Shown: piece after piece, positions 5,736 to 10,393 of the stretch
Layout: each line of letters opens with the position of its first letter
Position numbering within the stretch: position 1 is the first letter of the stretch
Source of the DNA: Halalkaliarchaeum sp036625675
Lineage (GTDB): Archaea; Halobacteriota; Halobacteria; Halobacteriales; Haloferacaceae
Direction: 5' to 3'
Length of the DNA: 10,393 nucleotides
Assembly: GCA_036625675.1 (NCBI GenBank)
Contig: JAZKTH010000085.1
Location: forward strand, 1-10,393
Notes under the pieces: model-generated
Database searches by the model: none
Seen by the model: the letters and a program-made list of their open reading frames with translations, nothing else
Told to the model about the DNA's origin: nothing
Translations under genes and position numbers: made by a program

Positions 5736-6176
5736 TCAGTACGGAAACCCCGGGTCGCTTTTCGTGGGGCCCGTCGACAGCGTCCGGTATTCCGACAGGT
5801 CGTCGAGGTCACCGATCAGAACGGCGCCGTCGAGTTCGACCCAGGCGTGGGCGTGCAATTCACCCTCCCGTTTCCTGACCCCGAGTTTGAACTCCGGCCG
5901 GTGCCCGCCGGTCGTGAGCAGCGATTCACCGACGACAGCTTGTGTCAGACACGTCGACGAGACTGGGACTCGCCGGTGTACTGCGGTGACGGCCCGCGAG
6001 ACGTGCTCCGGGTCGGCAGTTCGGCTTTGCGACGACAACGAGGCGAGCGATCCGACGATTCGTCGCGTCGTTCCCAGCCCGGCGACGGGGAGCAGGATTC
6101 TGCCGACGACCGAAAGCACCGCTGTCGTCGCCGAGAGGGCTCGCGACGGCTCCGGGGGGTCAGTCGCGCTCGTCAT
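5736..6176 (-). CDS. Lasso-peptide B2-type leader peptidase (transglutaminase-like, PF13471)
   Basis: The 146-residue protein is the stand-alone B2 protease of split lasso-type systems, a transglutaminase-fold cysteine peptidase that removes the leader. The catalytic cysteine is C76 in VSSTCLTQAVVGESLL; the catalytic histidine is H110 in ELHAHAWVELDG. D123 (GDLDDL), 13 residues on, is the best candidate for the third triad member; D116 is the alternative. The spacing resembles that of the microcin J25 protease McjB. FKLGVRKREGEL (96-107) is the usual strand before the histidine. Residues 1-55 form the short helical part typical of stand-alone B2. The ATG at 6176 overlaps the end of the B1 gene by 17 bases, so both are on one transcript. 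The active site appears intact, suggesting a functional enzyme. A 150-base gap separates it from the precursor gene. Confidence 0.87.
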   Translation of the reverse strand: MTSATDPPEPSRALSATTAVLSVVGRILLPVAGLGTTRRIVGSLASLSSQSRTADPEHVSRAVTAVHRRVPVSSTCLTQAVVGESLLTTGGHRPEFKLGVRKREGELHAHAWVELDGAVLIGDLDDLSEYRTLSTGPTKSDPGFPY

Positions 6177-6483
6177 CCACTTCGATCAAGAGATCGTACT
6201 CAGCCAGTTCCTGGAGGAACTCCAGCACGTCCCGTTCGCCGCGTTCGGGGTCGACGTCGTAGGACTCTACGACCCTCCGCTGGACCTCCCGGACCTCGGT
6301 CGGTTCCTGAATCGACTCCCAGACGTCGGGGCCGATGCCGGTCAACCCCTGATAGCTCTCCGTCTCGTCGTTGTACACCACCACCTCGTCCTCGAGAGAG
6401 GTCGCGAGCGCGCCGTCGCTCGCGACGACGACCGATTTCGGATCTATGCCGGGCATACCGCAGCAAGCGCACGGAGACGGCAT
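6160..6483 (-). CDS. PqqD-family leader-binding protein (lasso B1, RiPP recognition element)
   Basis: This protein of up to 107 residues has the PqqD/RRE pattern. Strands at about 17-45 (SVVVASDGALATSLEDEVVVYNDETESYQGL) are followed by GIGPDVWESIQ (49-59) and two helices ending in DVLEFLQELAEYDLLIEV (85-102). In lasso systems B1 binds the leader Y-x-x-P motif in its winged-helix groove and hands the precursor to B2. The ATG at 6483 adds an unusual CACC stretch (C5, C7, C8) ahead of the family core; the ATG at 6456 (MPGIDPKS) would give a 98-residue protein closer to the usual start. The stop lies inside the B2 gene. The upstream gene ends 42 bases away, so cotranscription with it is possible; no clear TATA box sits at the right distance from 6483. 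Confidence 0.85.
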   Translation of the reverse strand: MPSPCACCGMPGIDPKSVVVASDGALATSLEDEVVVYNDETESYQGLTGIGPDVWESIQEPTEVREVQRRVVESYDVDPERGERDVLEFLQELAEYDLLIEVDDERD

Positions 6484-6525
6484 AGTTAACCGGCGATTAG
6501 GCCGTTCGTGACGGTCGGCGTCCGC

Positions 6526-7122
6526 TCACCTCGTGGATCGGATGAGCCGGACGAGCGCGTCGCGGTCGGCGTCGGGGCGCAGAAATCGCTCGATGTCGGG
6601 AGGTGTCCCCTCGGCCCCGCCGGACCCGATCACCTCGGTCGGGTACGCTCCCCCGGCCAGCACGTACTCCCGATCCCCGGGGGCGACCGCGAGGTGCGCC
6701 TCGGCCGCGACGTCGACGCCGCCGATCCCGGGGACGATCGCCTCGAATCGGGCCACGCGGGCGGTCGACCCCTCGATATCGAGCGTCCGACGGCCGGCAC
6801 GCTCCACCGACTCGAACCCCCGTTCGCGGAGCTGGGTTTCGAACTGACTCGTCGCGTTCGACTCCACGATCCGAGTGAGCACGGCCGACGCCGGCACGCG
6901 CGGAACGATCCGAAGCCGGGACGCGAAGTAGAACCGCCAGACTGTGTCCCCTTGGGTTCCGACGGCTTCCCGGATCTGCCGCCGGCGCTCGGCGTCCTCG
7001 TACACCAGCGTGTGCGCCCGGACCGAGATCGCGCCGGCGCGGAACGGCACCTCCTCGCGGTCCTCGCGGAGGCGCCAGCCCTCCAGCATCGACTCCGGGA
7101 CCGCAGGCGGTGGGACTCCCAT
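6526..7122 (-). CDS. Conserved-looking haloarchaeal protein of unknown function (198 residues)
   Basis: I do not recognise this family. The 198-residue product is acidic, has no signal peptide, no membrane segment and no cysteine, so it is probably cytosolic. It appears to contain a mixed alpha/beta core: AISVRAHTLVYED (31-43), VWRFYFASRLRIVP (61-74), a Thr/Ser-rich turn (ESNATSQFETQL) and a later hydrophobic pattern (ARVARFEAIVPGIGGVDVAAEAHLAV). The C-terminal part, PDIERFLRPDADRDALVRLIRSTR, looks helical. Codon use is typical of the genome and no frame is broken, which supports a real gene. The ATG at 7122 has GAATTTAAGTG about 30 bases upstream, a good haloarchaeal promoter position. It lies between dph6 and the B1 gene on the same strand. 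Whether it belongs to the peptide cassette or to the core neighbourhood is open. Confidence 0.7.
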   Translation of the reverse strand: MGVPPPAVPESMLEGWRLREDREEVPFRAGAISVRAHTLVYEDAERRRQIREAVGTQGDTVWRFYFASRLRIVPRVPASAVLTRIVESNATSQFETQLRERGFESVERAGRRTLDIEGSTARVARFEAIVPGIGGVDVAAEAHLAVAPGDREYVLAGGAYPTEVIGSGGAEGTPPDIERFLRPDADRDALVRLIRSTR

Positions 7123-7146
7123 CCCCGGTCACAAGGGTCGCGAATC

Positions 7147-7157
7147 ACTTAAATTCG
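7147..7157 (-). promoter_or_regulatory. TATA box of the 198-residue protein gene
   Basis: The minus strand reads GAATTTAAGTG, centred about 30 bases before the ATG at 7122, in the 57-base gap behind dph6. This is one of the clearer haloarchaeal TATA elements in the window and suggests a nearly leaderless transcript that could continue into the B1-B2 genes. Confidence 0.5.
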
Positions 7158-7179
7158 GATCGACCGTGAGCGGTCGACT

Positions 7180-7920
7180 TCACCGATCCCCGAGCCACGC
7201 GTCGGTGATCCGGAGTCTGCCTCGCGTCCCGTCCCACTCGGTCCCGTACTCCAGCCGGATCGGGCGCCCCATGTGCGGCGCGTCGGTCACGAGCGTTTCG
7301 AACTCCCCGCCCTCGCCGAGCACGTGAACGCCGTACTCCTCGCCGAGCTCCTCCAGTTCGGACAGCGCCGTCGCGTCCAGTCTTCGACCCAGCCACGATT
7401 CGTCGAGCCCGCGGGCGGCGACCTGCACGATCACGATCTCGAAGCCGGCATCGAGCATCGCCTCCCCCAGCCCGACCGGGTCGCGACGCCACAGCGGGGC
7501 GAACAGATCGATCCCGAGACGATCGCACAGCCCCTCGATCCTGCTCGTCTGGTACTCGCTTTCGACGGCCCCGGCGGTCACGCCAGCGAGTTCGCCCCCC
7601 AGCTCCTCCCGGAGTTCCCGGATCGCCGCCTCCAGCGGTTCGAGCTCTTTGTCGCCCTGCGTCCCCGAGTCTCGGGCGTCGGCTGCCCCGAACGCTCCCG
7701 GTTCGACCTCCACGAGCGGGAGCCCGATGCTCTCGGCGGCGAGGTCGGCGAGTCGAGTCGCCGGCACGTGGTACATGTACGAGTCGCCGTCCGGATGGAC
7801 GGTGAGCAGGTGCGTGACGTTCAGTCCCTCCTCGAGCGCCCGGTACAGCGCCCACGAGGAGTCCTTCCCCCCCGAGAACAGGCTGACCCAGCTCCGGTCG
7901 GGGTCGTCGCCGTCGGTCAT
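7180..7920 (-). CDS. dph6: Diphthine-ammonia ligase (Dph6)
   Basis: This 246-residue protein is Dph6, the ATP-pyrophosphatase-type enzyme that amidates diphthine on elongation factor 2 to give diphthamide, the last step of that pathway. The PP-loop is FSGGKDSSWALY at 15-26. GAVESEYQTSRIEGLCDRLG at 117-136 and the C-terminal GEGGEFETLV at 202-211 are the two further signatures of the family (formerly DUF71). FAPLWRRDP (140-148) and GLDESWLGRRLD (171-182) are also typical. Length fits the archaeal single-domain form. The ATG at 7920 begins a short acidic N-terminus before the PP-loop strand, with CCTTTGAC about 25 bases upstream. It follows tsr3 by 52 bases on the same strand, so the two may share a transcript. 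Confidence 0.93.
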   Translation of the reverse strand: MTDGDDPDRSWVSLFSGGKDSSWALYRALEEGLNVTHLLTVHPDGDSYMYHVPATRLADLAAESIGLPLVEVEPGAFGAADARDSGTQGDKELEPLEAAIRELREELGGELAGVTAGAVESEYQTSRIEGLCDRLGIDLFAPLWRRDPVGLGEAMLDAGFEIVIVQVAARGLDESWLGRRLDATALSELEELGEEYGVHVLGEGGEFETLVTDAPHMGRPIRLEYGTEWDGTRGRLRITDAWLGDR

Positions 7921-7972
7921 ACGCCACCTCGTGGCTCCACGTCAAAGGCCGTTGCGAGTCGCCGGTCCGCGC

Positions 7973-8473
7973 TCATCGGTCGAGATACTCCTGCTGGACG
8001 GCGACGACGGCCGTCGAGTCCTCGCACGCGGCGTACCGACGAAGCGGCTCCTCGTTGAGTTCGAGGAACGTCTCGCCCCACGTGAACTTCGAGAGGATGC
8101 GTTCGGCGTGAGGACGCTCGCCCAGGATCGCGAGCGCGGCCGCGAGCGCCTCGACGGTGGTGAGCCGGAGCGGCCGACCGAAGTTGACGGGGTTCGCGGC
8201 CACCAGGTACGGGAGCGCCCGATGCTCGCCCGGGAGGGTGAACCGCGCCTCCCCGGCTGATTCCCACGAACAGTCGAGCGCGACGAGGGCGTCGCCGTCG
8301 ACCGCCTCGGCGTCGACGGGCGAGAGCGCGCGCTCCGCGTGCGGATTCAACACGATCCCGTACGGGGTCGCCCGATCCGACCGGTGCAGCGTCGCGAGGT
8401 CGAACCGCGCGAGCTTCCGCGCCGTGCACTTGTCGGGGTCGTCGTCGCCCTCGTACCGCACGTGGAGTTCCAC
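7973..8473 (-). CDS. tsr3: 16S rRNA aminocarboxypropyltransferase (Tsr3)
   Basis: The 166-residue protein is Tsr3 (DUF367), which transfers the 3-amino-3-carboxypropyl group of SAM to a uridine or pseudouridine in helix 31 of small-subunit rRNA, near the decoding site. DPDKCTARKLARF at 12-24 is the N-terminal signature. LDCSW at 66-70 and RALPYLVAANPVNFGRPLRL at 85-104 form the SAM-binding SPOUT-like core, followed by TTVEALAAAL. FTWGETFLELNEEPLRRY (130-147) is the conserved C-terminal helix region. Length matches archaeal Tsr3. The ATG at 8473 has TTTTGAAC about 25 bases upstream, consistent with a leaderless message. It is divergent from the SnoaL-like gene at 8550 and probably heads a transcript with dph6; both enzymes act on the translation machinery. 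Confidence 0.93.
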   Translation of the reverse strand: MELHVRYEGDDDPDKCTARKLARFDLATLHRSDRATPYGIVLNPHAERALSPVDAEAVDGDALVALDCSWESAGEARFTLPGEHRALPYLVAANPVNFGRPLRLTTVEALAAALAILGERPHAERILSKFTWGETFLELNEEPLRRYAACEDSTAVVAVQQEYLDR

Positions 8474-8491
8474 GGTCGGGCTACCGGGCCG

Positions 8492-8504
8492 ACGTTCAAA
8501 AGGG
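8492..8504 (-). promoter_or_regulatory. TATA-like box of tsr3
   Basis: The minus strand reads CCCCTTTTGAACG, centred about 25 bases before the tsr3 ATG at 8473. It lies in the 76-base divergent gap that also carries GGATTCAAGG about 27 bases ahead of the plus-strand ATG at 8550, so two leaderless promoters probably share the gap. Confidence 0.4.
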
Positions 8505-8549
8505 GCTCGCTCGCAGTGGATTCAAGGCGCCGCTGGACGCACTCCGACT

Positions 8550-8981
8550 ATGGACGCATCCGACGGCGGGCCCGCCGAGAGCGGACCCGACGAGGAGGGA
8601 CCGGACGAGGGCGGACGCGGCGAGGGCCCCCGAGTCGATCGATCGGCCGACGGGGCCGGCGGAGACGCGGTCCGGACATACTACGCCGCCATCGACGCTC
8701 ACGAGTACGACCGGCTCGCGTCCGTCCTGGCGCCGTCGTTCGTCCACTACCGCCCCGATCGGACGCTCGACGGCCGGGAGGCGTTCGTCGCGTTCATGCG
8801 GGAGGGCCGCCCGAAGACGGACACGACCCACGAGATCCGGGACGTCTATCCGAACGGGCACGGCGTCGCCGTCCGGGGCCGACTCCTGGACGCCTCCGGG
8901 GAGGTGCTGTTCGAGTTCGTCGACGTCTTTTCGACCGGGGACGACGGTCGGCTCCGGGCCGCCTACACCTACACCACGTAG
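8550..8981 (+). CDS. SnoaL/NTF2-like domain protein
   Basis: This 143-residue protein has an NTF2-like fold of the SnoaL type. The domain starts at about residue 38: AVRTYYAAIDAHEYDRLASVLAPSF is the usual first helix pair, followed by VHYRPDRTLDGREAFVAFM (65-83) and the curved sheet (GHGVAVRGRLLDASGEVLFEFVDVF). Members include small-molecule isomerases, cyclases and many proteins of unknown role; the pocket residues do not allow a substrate to be named. The first 37 residues are a low-complexity Asp/Glu/Gly/Pro tail, typical of haloarchaeal extensions. The frame stays open well upstream, but the ATG at 8550 is preferred because earlier starts lie inside or opposite tsr3 and a TATA-like GGATTCAAGG sits about 27 bases before it. 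A T-run inside an inverted repeat follows the stop. Confidence 0.8.
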   Translation: MDASDGGPAESGPDEEGPDEGGRGEGPRVDRSADGAGGDAVRTYYAAIDAHEYDRLASVLAPSFVHYRPDRTLDGREAFVAFMREGRPKTDTTHEIRDVYPNGHGVAVRGRLLDASGEVLFEFVDVFSTGDDGRLRAAYTYTT

Positions 8982-8996
8982 CGTTCGCTCGCAGGG

Positions 8997-9021
8997 GTCG
9001 CGAAGTTTTTTGCCCCGCGAC
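8997..9021 (+). terminator. T-run terminator after the SnoaL-like gene
   Basis: A run of six T (9006-9011) lies in the loop of the inverted repeat GTCGCG (8997-9002) / CGCGAC (9016-9021), 16-40 bases beyond the stop at 8981. A T-run of this length is what archaeal RNA polymerase terminates on. The convergent membrane-protein gene ends 15 bases further on. Confidence 0.5.
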
Positions 9022-9035
9022 TGTCGCCGGGCGTC

Positions 9036-9389
9036 CTACACCCCGGGGATCCCGAACGCCCCGATGCCGAGTCGGAGGACGGAGTTCACGACGAAGAGGA
9101 TGACGAGGGCAGCGATCCACGCCAGACCACCGATGACGCCGGCCGTAACCCAGCCGCCGGGATACCGCCAGTTGATGACCCAGACCCACACCAAAAGCGC
9201 GATGATCGGGCCGACCAACGGAATCCACGCGGTGAGTGCCCACCCGATGGCTCCCAGTACTGCGGTGATCACTGCGTGGCTGTAGTCGTCGACGTCGACC
9301 ACGAAGCGAGCGCTGACGTATATCGCGAGTCCACCGACGAGTAGCGCAATGACGAACGCGACGAATGATCCGACGAACGGTACCGCCAT
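9036..9389 (-). CDS. Small integral membrane protein with about four helices
   Basis: The 117-residue product is very hydrophobic and has about four membrane segments: 5-25 (VGSFVAFVIALLVGGLAIYV), 38-55, 57-73 (PLVGPIIALLVWVWVI) and 80-102 (WVTAGVIGGLAWIAALVILF). A short DVDDYSH stretch (32-38) lies between the first two. There is no signal peptide separate from the first helix and no catalytic motif. It resembles small haloarchaeal membrane proteins of unknown function; no family name can be given. The ATG at 9389 is supported by the TATA box ATTTAAAT about 26 bases upstream, giving a leaderless message. Codon use is somewhat less GC-rich than in the core genes. It sits at the boundary where the DNA turns AT-rich. 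Confidence 0.75.
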   Translation of the reverse strand: MAVPFVGSFVAFVIALLVGGLAIYVSARFVVDVDDYSHAVITAVLGAIGWALTAWIPLVGPIIALLVWVWVINWRYPGGWVTAGVIGGLAWIAALVILFVVNSVLRLGIGAFGIPGV

Positions 9390-9410
9390 GGAACAGAAAG
9401 CGTCTTCACC

Positions 9411-9420
9411 TATTTAAATA
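9411..9420 (-). promoter_or_regulatory. TATA box of the small membrane protein gene
   Basis: TATTTAAATA is a strong TATA element centred about 26 bases ahead of the ATG at 9389. It predicts transcription starting at or next to the A of the start codon, a leaderless mRNA. Confidence 0.6.
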
Positions 9421-9618
9421 TTCAGCAAACGACACGTATTCTGTATCTTCGGCTCTGTTGAAATCCTCCGACGTTGATACGAATGGCGTGCTGAATACAG
9501 GGCGCGAAAGTTGCATTCCGAGGCGTATAGCAGACGGGAGTATATAACTCAGCACAGAGGCCAAAACGTATGATTCGTACCCGTCACCTAGATTGATGAC
9601 AGTATAGCTCCGGTCGTC
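9421..9618. other. AT-rich intergenic stretch, no gene recognised
   Basis: About 200 bases between the membrane-protein promoter and the end of the repeat-protein gene carry no convincing reading frame on either strand. The only ATG-led frame near 9570 ends after seven codons. GGCTCTGTTGAAATCC at 9451-9466 resembles insertion-sequence ends as I remember them, and ACTCAGCACAGAGGCC at 9547-9562 is a loose inverted match. The interval could be a decayed element, but no transposase remnant is visible. Confidence 0.3.
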
Positions 9619-9984
9619 TCAGGGGGCGAGGACGGGATCGCTTCCATCTTGGAACTCTTCATCACCGTCTCCATCAAAGACCTCCTCCGGAACGTCCTCG
9701 TCGAATGCCTTCTTGGCCTTGAGGTACTGGTCTTCTGGGTTGCCGTCGAATGCCTTCTTGGCCTTGAGGTACTGGTCTTCTGGGTTGCCGTCGAATGCCT
9801 TCTTGGCCTTGAGGTACTGGTCTTCTGGAGGTGCGTCATATGCCACACCGCCTCCTGGCACGAGTTTCTCACCATCGGCCTCGATGTCTTGTGAATCATT
9901 TTCGGCAGCGGCTGTGCCTGCGAATGCACTGATGACGAACAGTAGCACAACCGCAGTAACTGTGATCGAGTGGATTGTTTTCAT
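9619..9984 (-). CDS. Secreted protein with three 15-residue tandem repeats
   Basis: The 121-residue protein begins with a clear Sec signal peptide: MKTIHS, a hydrophobic stretch at about 8-22, and AGTAAA before a probable cut near residue 27. The mature part is small and acidic. It contains three copies of PEDQYLKAKKAFDGN (residues 53-67, 68-82 and 83-97, the last ending in DED), then an acidic tail, DGDGDEEFQDGSDP. Each repeat carries a basic KAKK patch between acidic ends. No cysteine, lipobox or membrane anchor is visible, so the product is probably released or loosely bound outside the cell. I know no family for it. It could be a secreted peptide precursor, a surface-associated protein or a halocin-like product; none can be proved. 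The gene is AT-richer than its neighbours, with ATATATTTG upstream as a promoter. Confidence 0.72.
   Translation of the reverse strand: MKTIHSITVTAVVLLFVISAFAGTAAAENDSQDIEADGEKLVPGGGVAYDAPPEDQYLKAKKAFDGNPEDQYLKAKKAFDGNPEDQYLKAKKAFDEDVPEEVFDGDGDEEFQDGSDPVLAP
9701..9828. repeat. 45-bp direct tandem repeat, nearly three copies
   Basis: Copies start at 9701, 9746 and 9791. Over the compared 38 bases (beginning TCGAATGCCTTCTTGGCC) they look identical; the third diverges after 9828. The 45-bp period keeps the reading frame of the secreted protein at 9619-9984. Identity at the DNA level, including silent positions, points to recent duplication or ongoing homogenisation. Confidence 0.9.
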
Positions 9985-10013
9985 CTCTACTCGTTACTTG
10001 GTTCCCTGAGGTA

Positions 10014-10026
10014 GTACATATATTTG
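10014..10026 (-). promoter_or_regulatory. Candidate promoter of the secreted repeat protein
   Basis: The minus strand reads ACAAATATATGTA, centred about 36 bases before the ATG at 9984. It predicts a start near 9994 and a short 5' leader. It is a good AT-rich TATA candidate, although the surrounding DNA is AT-rich as a whole. Confidence 0.4.
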
Positions 10027-10338
10027 TAGTATGATGTTTCTACACATTTACCGTGAACGCGCCATCTAGGCTTCACATGGCGAATATTTATGAACCATTC
10101 TTAAAGCGATTTCTTTGCGTCTGATTCTAAGCGTTCAGGTAATGTAATTCAGCATCTGAGTATGACTATAGAGGACGATTAGTGCTGAACCCAGCCTCTG
10201 TATCTTGCAGCGGCTTCTGTAACTATATTTATTCAACATTTTCTACCGCTTGCGCCGCAGTAAATCGGCTGTGAACGATTCTATGACTCCCTTCACATAC
10301 GAGATCGAAATTTCGCCTATTTGTACCCTCCCGAGACG
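10027..10338. other. AT-rich intergenic stretch, no gene recognised
   Basis: About 310 bases hold only very short open frames, for instance an ATG at 10161 that stops after six codons. Base composition is far more AT-rich than the first 9 kb. No tRNA cloverleaf, CRISPR pattern or transposase fragment is apparent. It may carry the promoter for a plus-strand gene starting at 10339. Confidence 0.4.
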
Positions 10339-10393
10339 ATGGAGGAGTCCAAACAAGATGGCAACCACCAGCCGCAGTACAAACCGGCGAATA
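10339..10393 (+). CDS. Possible start of a plus-strand gene cut by the window edge
   Basis: An ATG at 10339 opens a frame that runs to the right edge: 18 codons, MEESKQDGNHQPQYKPAN. The hydrophilic start is plausible for a protein N-terminus, and GAAATTTCG lies roughly 28 bases upstream as a weak TATA candidate. The fragment is too short to assign to a family, and it may not be a gene. Confidence 0.3.
   Translation, partial: MEESKQDGNHQPQYKPAN

Noticed and set aside
3065..6483. Hidden asparagine-synthetase-type lasso cyclase within the cassette
   Set aside because: All frames long enough are accounted for by the kinase and nucleotidyltransferase, and the remaining gaps (at most about 290 bases) are too short for a cyclase of several hundred residues.
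9701..9828. CRISPR-like array
   Set aside because: The 45-bp units are directly adjacent with no variable spacers and keep a reading frame; they are protein-coding tandem repeats.
9649..9894. Plus-strand hydrophobic repeat frame across the 45-bp repeats
   Set aside because: It is the antisense of the repeat; the minus frame has a signal peptide, a proper start and a promoter.

Overview
The window comes from a halophilic archaeon (class Halobacteria). The evidence is the very high GC content and third-position GC over most of its length, proteins rich in Asp and Glu, TATA-like boxes about 27 bases ahead of start codons that suggest leaderless transcripts, and archaeal or haloarchaeal genes such as a stand-alone NAC, TrmI, Tsr3, Dph6 and an ArfB-like deformylase. 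The species cannot be named from the sequence.

Layout. Positions 1-154 (minus) hold the first 51 codons of methylmalonyl-CoA mutase, divergent from an O-methyltransferase (217-885, plus). Next come an ArfB/creatininase-family amidohydrolase (947-1732, minus), then NAC (1852-2256, plus) and TrmI (2264-3013, plus), only 7 bases apart. From 3065 to 6483 a minus-strand cassette looks like a ribosomally synthesised peptide (RiPP) locus of the lasso-peptide type. Read in its transcription direction it encodes a PqqD-like leader-binding protein (B1), a B2 transglutaminase-type leader peptidase, a 28-residue precursor peptide at 5499-5585, an HPr-kinase-like kinase and a PF14907-type nucleotidyltransferase. 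No asparagine-synthetase-like lasso cyclase is present, and the precursor has only about 8 residues after the leader motif, ending in serine. Beyond it, also on the minus strand, are an unrecognised 198-residue protein (6526-7122), diphthine-ammonia ligase Dph6 (7180-7920) and rRNA aminocarboxypropyltransferase Tsr3 (7973-8473). A SnoaL/NTF2-like protein follows on the plus strand (8550-8981), then a small four-helix membrane protein (9036-9389, minus).

From about 9390 to the end the DNA becomes clearly richer in A+T. This part holds a secreted protein with three in-frame 45-bp tandem repeats (9619-9984, minus), intergenic DNA without recognisable genes, and perhaps the start of a plus-strand gene at 10339. 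It looks like the edge of an accessory region.

How the genes fit together. Several core genes serve translation: NAC at the ribosome exit tunnel, TrmI on tRNA, Dph6 on elongation factor 2 and Tsr3 on 16S rRNA. The peptide cassette sits between TrmI and the Dph6/Tsr3 group as a self-contained unit. The proposed pathway is inferred: B1 binds the leader, B2 cleaves after the leader Thr-Gln, the kinase phosphorylates the C-terminal serine, and the nucleotidyltransferase modifies that phosphate or the peptide further. Without a cyclase the product may be a short linear phosphopeptide rather than a lasso.
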